Shown: positions 7,574 to 15,894, counted from the stretch's first letter. The stretch is 64,000 nucleotides of DNA from Agromyces aurantiacus (GCF_016907355.1 NZ_JAFBBW010000001.1:2852001-2916000); one strand, 5' to 3'. The notes: generated from the sequence alone by a model not told the origin. A program made the numbers and translations.

Positions 7574-8610
7574 GCCGCGGCTCCGGCGTGCACCGCGGCG
7601 GACGCCGCCTCGGCGAGGTCGATCGCGAACCGCGCGTCGTCGAGGATCTCGTGGTACTCCATCACGGCCGAGCCGTCGAGCAGTTCCGCGAGGGCCCGCC
7701 ACTCGCGGACGTAGCCGTCCTCGGGGTCGCGAGGGTAGGCCGTCGTGCGGAGGTCGCCACCGCGAACGCGCACCTCGGCGCTGCCGGTGTGCACGAAGGC
7801 CGGAGGGAACTCGACGTCCACGCGGTCGATCGCGGCGTCGACCGTGATCCGCCAGGCCGGGTCCGGGCCGTCGGGCAGCATGATCGCCGTCAGGAGCACC
7901 GGGATCCCACTCGCCCGGAAGCCGATCGCGTACCCGAGGGGCGTCACCGGCACCGCGAAGTCGACGCCCTCGAACACGGGGGCGAGGTCGCGCACGGCGG
8001 GCAGGTCGTGCACCGCCAGCCCGAGCACGAGCTGACGGACGACGCCGGCCGCGACCTCCGGGACGGTGAGATCGGGCACGCCACGAGCGGGAGCGACGCC
8101 GGGCTCGACCTCGGTCACGGCACGGTGGAATCGGCTGTTCGGCGGCAGGGCGACGGTCGCGGAGATGGCGCGGATCTCCGCGCGGAGCGAGACGAGGTGG
8201 TGCTTCGCCCTGCTCCAGGCCGGGTCGTAGAGGTGGTTGGTCGCGACGACGAGCGGGATCCCGGCATCCTGGCACGCGTCGACGATCGCACGCGCATCGT
8301 CGACGGTGGTCGCGAGCGGCTTCTCGCACAGGATGCCGCGGGCGCCCGCAGCGATGGCGTCGAGCGCGTGACGAGCGTGCTCCGCGGGCGGGCTGCAGAT
8401 GGCGACGACCTCGACGGCGGGGTCGGCCAGGAGATCGGCCGTTCCGCTCGACGCGGCGGCGCCGCTGCGAGCGGCGAGCGCCGCAGCCCGGCCGGAGCCG
8501 GCATCGGCGACGTGGACGACCCTGAACCGATCCGACAGGCGGTCGAGGGTGGGCAGGTGCAGGGCGGAGACCCCCGGTCCCGCCCCGATCACGCCGACGC
8601 CCCATGACAT
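7570..8610 (-). CDS. Gfo/Idh/MocA-family NAD(P)-dependent sugar oxidoreductase
   Basis: 346 aa. VGVIGAGPG at the N-terminus is the nucleotide-binding loop and CEKPLATTVDDAR (E96-K97-P98) is the family signature. A C-terminal GFO_IDH_MocA_C-like sheet follows. The ATG at 8610 is chosen after GGTGGTGAGCGG; an upstream in-frame extension has no support. In gut bacteria a protein of this superfamily (DgpA, from memory) performs the C3 redox step on C-glucosides, so this enzyme may duplicate, reverse or follow the FAD oxidase, for example by reducing the released 3-keto-sugar. It is divergent from the ROK regulator and coupled to an unknown partner. Confidence 0.8.
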   Translation of the reverse strand: MSWGVGVIGAGPGVSALHLPTLDRLSDRFRVVHVADAGSGRAAALAARSGAAASSGTADLLADPAVEVVAICSPPAEHARHALDAIAAGARGILCEKPLATTVDDARAIVDACQDAGIPLVVATNHLYDPAWSRAKHHLVSLRAEIRAISATVALPPNSRFHRAVTEVEPGVAPARGVPDLTVPEVAAGVVRQLVLGLAVHDLPAVRDLAPVFEGVDFAVPVTPLGYAIGFRASGIPVLLTAIMLPDGPDPAWRITVDAAIDRVDVEFPPAFVHTGSAEVRVRGGDLRTTAYPRDPEDGYVREWRALAELLDGSAVMEYHEILDDARFAIDLAEAASAAVHAGAAA

Positions 8611-8646
8611 CCGCTCACCACCCCGATCCACACCACTTCTGCCTCG

Positions 8647-8677
8647 ACTATACAAAAGTCAGCGGGACTTCTGTCTA
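8647..8677 (-). promoter_or_regulatory. Promoter and operator between oxidoreductase and ROK genes
   Basis: On the minus strand TATAGT (8652-8647) is a good -10 for the oxidoreductase gene, with TAGACA at 8677-8672 as a -35 at a long 19-base spacing. The spacer holds a 9-5-9 inverted repeat (8652-8674; arms ACAAAAGTC and GACTTCTGT, 8 of 9 pairs). Its place between the divergent genes suits regulation by the ROK protein or another local repressor. Confidence 0.5.
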
Positions 8678-8729
8678 TCGAGCGGGTAAATCGGCCTACG
8701 GGGGCATCAGTTGTGTCAGAATTCAGTGC

Positions 8730-9998
8730 ATGACACGCGAGTCCACGCTCCGCTTCGGCGCCCAGACCGACGAGGTCACGAGCCTCCTGCGCATCGTGAA
8801 CCTCGTCCGCACGGGCGAGGCGACCACGCGTCCCGAGATCGGCCGGCTCACCGGCCTCGGCCGCGGCGTGGTGACGCAGCGCGTCGACCAGGCGATCGAG
8901 ATGGGCTTCCTCGCCGACGGCGAGTACGGACCCTCCTCCGGCGGGCGCGCGCCGCGCACGCTGCGCTTCCGATCCGAGCAGGGCCGGATCATCGTCGTCG
9001 CGCTCGGCGCGCTGCACATCCGCGTCGGCATCGCCGCCCTCGACGGTGACATCATCGCCGACCGGCACGTCGACTGGGACATCGCGCGCGGGCCCGCGGA
9101 GACCATCGACCGGGCCCTGGCCCTGCTGGAGGAGATCCTCGCCGAACATGACGACGTTCCGGTCTGGGGCGTCGCGGTCGGCATCCCCGGGCCGGTCGAC
9201 TTCGACAGCGGCCGCCCCGTCGCGCCGCCGATCATGCCCGGGTGGAACGGCTTCGACATGCGCCGACGCTTCGAGGAGCGGTTCGACGCACCCGTGTGGG
9301 TCGACAACGACGTCAACCTCCTCGCGTTCAGCGAGCGCTCGCGCCGCACCGACGAGCGGCTCGACCTCATCTTCTTCAAAGTCGGCACGGGGATCGGCGC
9401 CGGACTGCTGTCGCAGGGGCGGATCCACCGTGGGGCCAACGGCGCTGCGGGAGACGTCGGCCACGTGCGCGTGCGCGACTCGGAGGCGCTCTGCCGCTGC
9501 GGCAAGGTCGGCTGCCTCGAGGCGGAGGCAGGCGGCTGGGCGCTCGTCCGCGACGCCGAACGCTCGGTCGAGGAGGGCGCGACCGGGGCGCTGGCCCGCT
9601 ACACGGCCGAGGGCACCGCGCTCACGCCGCAGCTCATCGCCATGTCGGCCATGAACGGCGATGCGCTCGCGATCTCGCTCATCCAGCGTTCGGCCCGACT
9701 GGTCGGCGAGTCGATCGCCGCGCTGGTCAACATGTTCAACCCGGCCGTCATCGTCGTCGGCGGCGCGGTGTCGTCGGCCGGCGAGGTGTTCCTCGCCGAG
9801 GTGCGGCAGCGCGTCTACGAGCTCTCGCTGCCCCTCGCGACACGCGACCTCAGCATCGTGCGATCGCTCGGCGACGAGAAGGAGCCGCTGCGCGGCGGCG
9901 CTGAGATGGTGCGAGAGCAGCTGTTCGAGACCACGTTCCCGCGGTGGTTCGCCGAGGGGCGGCCCCTCGTGCGCGACGTCATGCCCGCAGCATCCTGA
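8730..9998 (+). CDS. ROK-family transcriptional regulator (sugar-responsive)
   Basis: 422 aa. The N-terminus (about 1-65) is a winged helix-turn-helix (LLRIVNLVRTGEATTRPEIG, then a recognition helix). Residues about 85-400 are the ROK sugar-kinase-like domain, with the zinc site CRCGKVGCLE and the phosphate-loop-like GTGIGAGLL. ROK repressors usually bind a sugar and leave palindromic operators. The ATG at 8730 is chosen as the N-terminus of the HTH; no Shine-Dalgarno is obvious, so the message may be leaderless or weakly translated. It sits between the two halves of the glycoside regulon and is the prime candidate for controlling both. Confidence 0.88.
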   Translation: MTRESTLRFGAQTDEVTSLLRIVNLVRTGEATTRPEIGRLTGLGRGVVTQRVDQAIEMGFLADGEYGPSSGGRAPRTLRFRSEQGRIIVVALGALHIRVGIAALDGDIIADRHVDWDIARGPAETIDRALALLEEILAEHDDVPVWGVAVGIPGPVDFDSGRPVAPPIMPGWNGFDMRRRFEERFDAPVWVDNDVNLLAFSERSRRTDERLDLIFFKVGTGIGAGLLSQGRIHRGANGAAGDVGHVRVRDSEALCRCGKVGCLEAEAGGWALVRDAERSVEEGATGALARYTAEGTALTPQLIAMSAMNGDALAISLIQRSARLVGESIAALVNMFNPAVIVVGGAVSSAGEVFLAEVRQRVYELSLPLATRDLSIVRSLGDEKEPLRGGAEMVREQLFETTFPRWFAEGRPLVRDVMPAAS

Positions 9999-10028
9999 CC
10001 ACTTCTTCCTTTTTCTGACATAAGGGCG

Positions 10029-10047
10029 TATCTTTCAGTCTGAAAAG
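10029..10047 (+). promoter_or_regulatory. -10 box and palindromic operator before the third fusion gene
   Basis: TATCTT (10029-10034) is a plausible -10. A perfect palindrome, TTTCAG-T-CTGAAA (10033-10045), begins within it, where a bound repressor would block initiation. The ROK gene ends 30 bases upstream, making its product the likely ligand. AAGGAG and the start of a small leader ORF follow. Confidence 0.5.
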
Positions 10048-10063
10048 GACACGAAGGAGTGCC

Positions 10064-10141
10064 ATGCCCGAGTCGACCGACCCGACCCTCGTCGTCATGG
10101 GGATGGCGGACGTCGCCCGAGATGGTCGCGACCCCTCATGA
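10064..10141 (+). CDS. 25-codon leader ORF coupled to the third fusion gene
   Basis: ATG at 10064 follows a strong AAGGAG at ideal spacing, and the stop overlaps the next gene's ATG (ATGA at 10138-10141). The peptide starts MPESTDPTLVVMGMADV and ends in charged residues; no family is recognised. The main gene lacks its own ribosome site outside this ORF, so its translation probably depends on ribosomes finishing here. It may be a coupling leader or a small functional peptide. Confidence 0.5.
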   Translation: MPESTDPTLVVMGMADVARDGRDPS

Positions 10142-11625
10142 GCCTGCCCATCCTGCTCGACGATGCGCTCGTCGCGACCTCCGGCGGATTCGCGCTGCGT
10201 CTCAGCCTGCCGTGGATCCGGTCGTTGCCGGTCGCCAGCCTCTCCGACCTCGAGGTGTCGATCGACGGAGCGACCGTGACGGAGCTCCGCCCCCGACCCG
10301 ACGGCGATTGGTGGTTCGTCCAGGACCGGCTCGTCGTCGAAGGGGCCGTTCCCGTTCACGACGGGCCGTACGAGGTCGCCGTGTCGTTCCGGCTCACCAT
10401 CCCCTACCTGCCGGCCGGCCCCGACGGCCCGTTGAGCCTGCCCTTCCACGCCGCCCTCACGCTCATGGCGGATGCCGCGGGCACGGCGCTCGCGCCGGTC
10501 GCGAATCGTCGTCACGCCGAGGCGGACCCGATGCCTCGGGACTGGCGGGCTCCCTCCGCAGGGCTCCCGACCGGCTGGACCCTCGCGGCGAGCGCGTTCA
10601 ACTGGACGCCGGACGTCGTGCGCGCCGAGCGACCCGCCGTGGAGGTCGCCCTGGGCATCGTGCGCGACGGCGTGGCATCCGTCATCGAGATCGAGCCGGG
10701 CCAGTTGTGGCGCGGCTTCCCCGCACCGGCCGACGACGAGGTCGACGGCTTCCGCGCGGACCTGCACGCCGCCGGCGGGCACGTGAGCATCGTCGGGGCG
10801 AGCCTCGACGACTGGACGCCAGTCGGCCGCCGCGACGATGACGAGCGCCTGGCGTTCCTGCTGCCGCAGCTGCGCGCGGCCCGCCTCGTCGGTGCCGCGG
10901 GCGTCCGCCTCCCGATCGGCCAGGCCGGTCCCGCACTCCTGGAGCGCCTCCTCCCTGCTCTCCACGACCTCGACCTCGTGCTGTTCGAGGAGGCGCAGGG
11001 GCGACAGACGCCAGATGACCCTGAAACCGCACGGGCGCTCGACGCCATCGCCGCGCTCGACGACCCGCATCTGCGCGTCCTCATCGACTGCAGCATGCTC
11101 ATGCCCGCCCTCCCGGTGACGTACGTCGTCGCCCTCGAGGCGGCCGGCCTCGGCCGTCCGCTCGTCGAACGCCTCGTGAACGGATGGCGCGACCCGGCGA
11201 CCGTCGACGTGCTGTTCTCGACGCTCCGCGCCGGCGAGGTGCCGCCTGTGGCCCATGCCCTCTTCATGGACATGCTCGTGCGCTTCGGACGCTCGGACGC
11301 GTCGGTGATCCGAGACATCCTGCCGCTCGTCGGCGCGTTCCACCTGAAGTTCTGGGACCTCGATGACGCCGACGGGCGGGTCTCGCGACCCATCCGCGAC
11401 CTCGGTGCGGTGCTCGCCGGCACGGACTTCGCCGGCACGCTCTGCAGCGAGTGGGGCGGCCATGAGTGGCTCGACGCGGATGCCGCGGGCCTGACCCGCC
11501 GCCACCTCGCACTCGCGAGAGAGACGCTCGCCGCCGGCGCAGGCCTCGCCGACTCGCCAAGAATCGACGCATCCGGGCTCAGGAAGGTCGATTCCTGGCG
11601 AGTCGGCGAGAAGGCGACAGGCTGA
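10138..11625 (+). CDS. C-glycoside deglycosidase-like beta-alpha fusion, paralogue 3
   Basis: 495 aa. The N-terminal ~115 residues resemble the beta-type domain (SLPWIRSL, SIDGATV, LTIPYLPAG), and about 150-480 form the TIM barrel. Candidate metal ligands are E284/E285 (VLFEEAQG), D317 (VLIDCSM), H402 (AFHLKFWDLD) and E438 (LCSEWGGH), giving the E-D-H-E set. The sequence is more divergent than the two leftward paralogues and is separately transcribed behind the ROK gene. The last ~25 residues lie on a near-perfect inverted repeat and are probably not part of the fold. A distinct substrate or a regulatory role is possible; a lyase/isomerase on oxidised glycosides is the default reading. Confidence 0.7.
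   Translation: MSLPILLDDALVATSGGFALRLSLPWIRSLPVASLSDLEVSIDGATVTELRPRPDGDWWFVQDRLVVEGAVPVHDGPYEVAVSFRLTIPYLPAGPDGPLSLPFHAALTLMADAAGTALAPVANRRHAEADPMPRDWRAPSAGLPTGWTLAASAFNWTPDVVRAERPAVEVALGIVRDGVASVIEIEPGQLWRGFPAPADDEVDGFRADLHAAGGHVSIVGASLDDWTPVGRRDDDERLAFLLPQLRAARLVGAAGVRLPIGQAGPALLERLLPALHDLDLVLFEEAQGRQTPDDPETARALDAIAALDDPHLRVLIDCSMLMPALPVTYVVALEAAGLGRPLVERLVNGWRDPATVDVLFSTLRAGEVPPVAHALFMDMLVRFGRSDASVIRDILPLVGAFHLKFWDLDDADGRVSRPIRDLGAVLAGTDFAGTLCSEWGGHEWLDADAAGLTRRHLALARETLAAGAGLADSPRIDASGLRKVDSWRVGEKATG
11545..11610 (+). terminator. 24-bp near-perfect inverted repeat at the 3' end of the fusion gene
   Basis: Arms 11545-11568 and 11587-11610 pair at 23 of 24 positions around an 18-base loop. 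The hairpin lies wholly inside the coding end, 15 bases before the stop. There is no U-tract, so it may be an intrinsic-like terminator, an mRNA 3' stabiliser, or a relic of an inserted element. Confidence 0.5.
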
Positions 11626-11633
11626 TCACGATC

Positions 11634-11656
11634 GGGCATCACGCGTCGCGATGCCC
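11634..11656. promoter_or_regulatory. Inverted repeat GGGCATC-N9-GATGCCC before the LysR gene
   Basis: A perfect 7-9-7 inverted repeat, 65 bases upstream of the LysR-type gene. Its ATC-N9-GAT core agrees with the spacing of NodD-type nod-box half-sites, so autoregulation by the adjacent regulator is possible. It could also serve as a weak terminator for the gene to its left. TAGACT further down (near 11681) is a candidate -10 for the regulator. Confidence 0.4.
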
Positions 11657-11721
11657 TAGCGCTCCGGATCGACCGCGTTGATAGACTGAGGGGTCCGTCC
11701 CGAGCGAAGGATCACAGCGAC

Positions 11722-12654
11722 GTGTCCGACTCCCAGCCTCCCCTCTCCCGGCTCGACCTGAACCTGCTCGTCTCGCTCGACGCACTGCTGACCGAGCGGA
11801 GCGTCACCCGTGCCGCCGAGCGGCTGCATCTCAGCCAGCCGGCGCTCAGCGCATCGCTCGCGCGCCTGCGGACGCACTTCAACGACCCGATCCTCGCCCG
11901 CTCCGGGAACACCTACGAACTCACGCCGCTCGCCTCCCGCCTGACCGAGCACACGGCCGCCGCACTCGACGCCGCACGGCGCGTGTTCGAGAGCTCAGCC
12001 GAGTGGGACCCGAGCCAGTCGACGCGCGACTTCGCCATCTACGGCTCGGATTACAGCGTCGCGACCACCGGCCGACGGGTCGCGGCCCTGGCCGCTGAGC
12101 GAGCGCCCGGGGTGCGCTTCCGCTTCATGATGCACAACCCGCAGATCGTCGAGGACGCCGTGAACCGGCTCCGCAGTGCCGACGCGCTGCTCATGCCCCA
12201 CGGCTTCCTCACCGACCTCCCGTTCACCGACCTCTGGGCGGACCGGTGGGTGGTCCTCGCCTCGGAGACGAACGACGCCATCGCCGACGAGGTCACACTC
12301 GAGAACGTCGCGGGTCTCCCCTGGGTCTTCACCTACCAGTCGAGGTCGGCCTTCACGTCGGCGACGCGGCAGATCCAGCAGCTCGGCATCGAACCCCGCG
12401 TCGAGGCCGTCGTCGAGAGCTTCCTGTTGCTGCCCATGTTCGTCGCCGGCACCGACAAGTTGGCCCTCATCCAGGCGAGCCTCGCCGACTACGCCCGCAG
12501 CGTCGGCGGGGTGCGCGTGTTCGAGCCGCCGTTCGACGCGACGCCGATCCACAACGCGATGTGGTGGCATCCGGTGCACCGCCGCGATCCCGAGCACGAG
12601 TGGCTGCGCGGACTGTTCGTCGAGGCGTCGGCGGGGCTGGGCGAGACGACCTAG
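11722..12654 (+). CDS. LysR-type regulator, NodD/LinR group
   Basis: 310 aa, GTG start after GAAGGATCACAGCGAC. The first ~65 residues are the LysR HTH in its NodD/LinR form (LDLNLLVSLDALL, SVTRAAERLHLSQPALS, then FNDPIL and a TPLA turn). The remainder is the inducer-binding domain. Regulators of this group commonly sense aromatic or flavonoid compounds (NodD; FdeR of the naringenin pathway, from memory). It converges, nine bases apart, on the aromatic operon at 12664-17930, which is its most likely target. Confidence 0.88.
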   Translation: MSDSQPPLSRLDLNLLVSLDALLTERSVTRAAERLHLSQPALSASLARLRTHFNDPILARSGNTYELTPLASRLTEHTAAALDAARRVFESSAEWDPSQSTRDFAIYGSDYSVATTGRRVAALAAERAPGVRFRFMMHNPQIVEDAVNRLRSADALLMPHGFLTDLPFTDLWADRWVVLASETNDAIADEVTLENVAGLPWVFTYQSRSAFTSATRQIQQLGIEPRVEAVVESFLLLPMFVAGTDKLALIQASLADYARSVGGVRVFEPPFDATPIHNAMWWHPVHRRDPEHEWLRGLFVEASAGLGETT

Positions 12655-12663
12655 GCTCCCGGG

Positions 12664-13647
12664 TCAGGCGCGTTCGCGGGCGCGCGACCGCGTGCGGGCG
12701 GGCGGGATCTCCGGCACGGGACGGGCGCGCCCGACCGTGTTGCGGATCTCGCCGATGCCCTCGACGCGCATGATCACCTCGTCGCCCTCGGCGAGCGGCG
12801 GCGGCGTGAGCTCGCCCGCGCGGCCCCACAGCTCGGCGAGGCATCCGCCGTTGCCCGCGGTACCCGACCCGAGCACGTCGCCCGGCACGACCCGCGAGTC
12901 GCGCGACGCGTACGCGACGAGGTCGCCGAACGGCCAGCCCATGTTCGAGAGCAGGTCATGGCCGATGCGCACGCCGTTGACGAACACCTCCATGCCGATC
13001 GGCAGGAAGCCCTCGTCGTCGACCAGGCCCTCGAACTCGTCGGCGGTCGTGATCCACGGGCCGAGCGTCGTCGCGAAGTCCTTGCCCTTGGCCGGCCCCA
13101 GTCGCACCTTCATCTCGCGGCCCTGGATGTCGCGGGCCGACCAGTCGTTGAAGATCGTGTAGCCGAAGATGTGGCCGGCGGCCTCGGCGGGCGTCAGATC
13201 GCGCCCGTCCGAGCCGGCGACCCCGCCGATCACCGCCCCGACCTCGAGCTCGAAGTCGAGCCGCTCGGTCGCAGGCGGGCGCACCACGTCGCCCGTCGCG
13301 ACGATCGAGTGCGGGTTGGTGAAGTAGAAGGTCGGGAACGTGTACCACTCGTCGGCGACATGGCTCGCGCCGTCGACCGACGCGGTGACACCCTCGACGT
13401 GCTCCTCGAAGGCCACGAAGTCCCGCACGCTCGCGGGCACGAGGGGCGCGAGCAGGTCGACCTCGGCGAGCGGCACGGCGGATGTCGCGGCGTCGGCTTC
13501 CACCTCGGCGGCGAGCTCGGGCAGCTCGGCGAGCCCGGCGGCGAGCACGTCGGCGACCGTCAGCCCGCGCGGGAACGGCACGACGCCGTCGCCGATCACG
13601 AACCCCTCCCCGACCGCGCCGCGGTGCGCCCAGCGTGCGATCCTCAT
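12664..13647 (-). CDS. FAH-family hydrolase A (fumarylacetoacetate hydrolase fold)
   Basis: 327 aa. LDFELEVGAVIG carries the metal-binding Glu pair and FNDWSARDIQ the Asp motif of the FAH fold; GSGTAGNGGCLAE is the conserved C-terminal loop. FAH proteins hydrolyse or decarboxylate beta-diketo or acylpyruvate ring-fission products. Its ATG overlaps the amidohydrolase stop by four bases, and it is the last gene of the operon. A second FAH gene opens the same operon, suggesting two successive C-C cleavage or isomerisation steps. Exact substrate unknown. Confidence 0.83.
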   Translation of the reverse strand: MRIARWAHRGAVGEGFVIGDGVVPFPRGLTVADVLAAGLAELPELAAEVEADAATSAVPLAEVDLLAPLVPASVRDFVAFEEHVEGVTASVDGASHVADEWYTFPTFYFTNPHSIVATGDVVRPPATERLDFELEVGAVIGGVAGSDGRDLTPAEAAGHIFGYTIFNDWSARDIQGREMKVRLGPAKGKDFATTLGPWITTADEFEGLVDDEGFLPIGMEVFVNGVRIGHDLLSNMGWPFGDLVAYASRDSRVVPGDVLGSGTAGNGGCLAELWGRAGELTPPPLAEGDEVIMRVEGIGEIRNTVGRARPVPEIPPARTRSRARERA

Positions 13648-14720
13648 GCGGCTCCCCCGGCGATGGAACGCGCGGCGGCCCTCGCCAGACGTCGCGCCCC
13701 GAGCAGCTCGGCCGCATTGCCCGACAGGATGGCGCGCGCGTCGGCTTCGGCGAGTTTCGCCTCCCGCACGCGGTCGATCGGGTCGTCCACGCCCATGTCG
13801 AACGGGTAGTCCGTGCCGAGGAGCACGCGGTCGGCGCCGGCGGCGTCGACCAATGCGCGCAGAGCGCCCGGCGTGTGCACGAGCGAGTCGAAGCGCAGGA
13901 GTCGCAGGTACGACGACGGGAGGTCGCGGCATCCGTGCGCCTCGGGCCGCACCTGCCACGCATGGTCGGAACGGCCGAGGAACGTCGGCAGGTAGCCGCC
14001 GCCGTGCGCGGCGACGAGCTTCAGGCGGGGGTGCCGGTCGAGCACGCCCGAGAAGATGAGGTGCGAGAGCGCGACGGCGTTCTCGACGGGCTGGCCGACC
14101 GTGTTCGAGAGGTAGTAGCGGTCGAGCCGCTCGTCGAGGCTGCAGCCGAACGGGTGCAGGAACACGATCGCGTCGAGCTCCTCGGCGCGCGCCCAGAACG
14201 GCTCGAGCCGCTCGTCGGAGAGCTCGACGTCGCCCGCGAACGACGACAACTCGACGCCGGCGAGCCCATTGCCGAGCACGGCGTCCTCGAGCGCGGCCAC
14301 GATGAGGTGCGGGTGCTGCAGCGGCACGAGCCCCAGCCCGAACAGCCGGTCGGGCGCGCCTGCGACGTGCTCGGCGATCGCGCGGTTCGCCTCGCGCGCG
14401 GCCCACGCGGCCAGCTCCTCGCCGGCCCAGGGGTAGTAGTGCGACGGCGACGGCGACACGACCTGCACGTCGACGCCCTGGCGGTCCATCTCGGCGAGGC
14501 GCGCGTCGAGCGCGGTGAGCAGCGGCATCCGCTCGCCGATCATGCGGCCCGAGGCGGCGAGGCTCTCGGGCCCGTTGCGCCGCGCGTCGAGCGCCTGCGC
14601 GGCAGCGAAGCCCTCGGGGTCGCGGGCGCCGACCGCCTGCTGCAGCGCGGGCAGCAGGAGGTGGGCGTGCACGTCGACGACCGGGCCCGCGGCACCCGTC
14701 ATGGTGGTGTCGTCGCTCAT
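13644..14720 (-). CDS. Amidohydrolase-2 family (ACMSD/decarboxylase-like) metalloenzyme
   Basis: 358 aa. VDVHAH (H18, H20) and later HPFG, AAHGGGYLP and GTDYPFD supply the His/His/His/Asp metal set of the ACMSD/gamma-resorcylate decarboxylase branch. These enzymes decarboxylate aromatic or ring-opened acids, or hydrolyse them. ATGA overlaps join it to the monooxygenase upstream and to FAH-A downstream, so the three are probably made in fixed ratio. A decarboxylase or meta-fission-product hydrolase role in aromatic catabolism is likely; substrate unknown. Confidence 0.82.
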   Translation of the reverse strand: MSDDTTMTGAAGPVVDVHAHLLLPALQQAVGARDPEGFAAAQALDARRNGPESLAASGRMIGERMPLLTALDARLAEMDRQGVDVQVVSPSPSHYYPWAGEELAAWAAREANRAIAEHVAGAPDRLFGLGLVPLQHPHLIVAALEDAVLGNGLAGVELSSFAGDVELSDERLEPFWARAEELDAIVFLHPFGCSLDERLDRYYLSNTVGQPVENAVALSHLIFSGVLDRHPRLKLVAAHGGGYLPTFLGRSDHAWQVRPEAHGCRDLPSSYLRLLRFDSLVHTPGALRALVDAAGADRVLLGTDYPFDMGVDDPIDRVREAKLAEADARAILSGNAAELLGARRLARAAARSIAGGAA

Positions 14721-15850
14721 GCGGGCTGGCTCACGAGCATGGCGATGCGCTGCATGAGGCCGGGCACGTCGGCGTCGCGCACGTGGTCGATCTGCCACTG
14801 GCCGAGCTGCACGGATGCCTCGACGACTTCGGTGGCGCGGGGCAGTCGCCGCGCGTGGAACTCGTCCCAGAGCGACTGGTCGACCTCGTCGCGCGAGAGC
14901 ACGAGCTCGGCGAGCACGACCGCGTCCTCGCCGGCCTGCGCCGCGCCCTGCGCGATGGTGGGCGGGCAGCTGTGCGCGGCGTCGCCGATGACCACGACCC
15001 GGCCGCGGTTCCACGCGTCGGGGATCACGTGCTTGGTGAACCAGGTGTAGTTCACGCGCGACGCGCCGTCGAGCGAGGCGCGGATCTCGTTCCACGGGCC
15101 GCCGTACGCCTGGGAGAGCTCCTTCATGACCTGCACGCCCTCCTCGGGCGAGAGCAGGTGACGGTCCTGGGCGGGCTCGACGAGGTAGGCGTACATCATG
15201 TCCTCGCTCGTCGGGCAGTAGCCGGCGATGTAGACGGGGCCGCCGTAGTACAGGTCGGTCTGTGTGACGTCCTTCGGGCGCGGCACGAAGGCGCGCCAGA
15301 TGCCCATGCCTGTGCGCTCGGGCTCGACCTCGATGCCGAGCTGCGTCCGGATGGACGAGTTCAGGCCGTCGGCGCCGATGAGCAGGTCGTACCGGCCCGT
15401 CGACCCGTCGCTCAGGGTGACGTCGACGCCGGTGTCGTCCTGCGTGAAGCTCGACACGGTCGTGCCGTAGTGGATGCGCGCGCCCAGCTCGGTCGCGCGG
15501 TCGGCGAGGATCTGCGCGAGGTCGGGGCGGTACATCCCGGCGACCGCCGGGTAGTCGGGACCGCCCGTGCGGGCGTCGGGGATCTGCGCGATGAACGGGG
15601 CTTCGGGGCCGGGGGCGCGCAAGCCGGTCTGGTCGAAGAAGTAGCCGGCCTCCTGCACCTGCTCCCACACGCCGAGGCGGTCGAAGACGCGGAGGGCGTT
15701 GCCCTGCAGCGTGATGCCGGAGCCGAGGGCGGTGAGGTCGGGCTTGACCTCGAAGACGTCGACGTCGACGCCGCCCTCGGCGAGCAGGATGGCGGCGGCG
15801 GTGCCGGCCACTCCGGAGCCGACGATCGCGACGCGGGAGACTGCGGTCAT
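14717..15850 (-). CDS. FAD-dependent aromatic monooxygenase
   Basis: 377 aa. GSGVAG at 11-16 is the FAD dinucleotide loop, LLIGADG the DG motif and VVVIGDAAHS near residue 290 the GD motif, together marking a class A flavoprotein hydroxylase (salicylate / 3-hydroxybenzoate hydroxylase type). It should hydroxylate a phenolic ring using NAD(P)H and O2. It overlaps the amidohydrolase by four bases. As the only oxygenase in this operon it probably prepares the ring for cleavage elsewhere, for example by the VOC dioxygenase at 28388. Confidence 0.86.
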   Translation of the reverse strand: MTAVSRVAIVGSGVAGTAAAILLAEGGVDVDVFEVKPDLTALGSGITLQGNALRVFDRLGVWEQVQEAGYFFDQTGLRAPGPEAPFIAQIPDARTGGPDYPAVAGMYRPDLAQILADRATELGARIHYGTTVSSFTQDDTGVDVTLSDGSTGRYDLLIGADGLNSSIRTQLGIEVEPERTGMGIWRAFVPRPKDVTQTDLYYGGPVYIAGYCPTSEDMMYAYLVEPAQDRHLLSPEEGVQVMKELSQAYGGPWNEIRASLDGASRVNYTWFTKHVIPDAWNRGRVVVIGDAAHSCPPTIAQGAAQAGEDAVVLAELVLSRDEVDQSLWDEFHARRLPRATEVVEASVQLGQWQIDHVRDADVPGLMQRIAMLVSQPA

Positions 15851-15894
15851 GGGTGATCCCTCCTTCGGGATGCGTTCGGGTTGGTCTACTCGGT

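Noticed and set aside
7570..8655. Upstream start at 8655 for the Gfo/Idh gene
   Set aside because: It would place the N-terminus across the -10 box and palindrome; the Rossmann motif fits a start at 8610.
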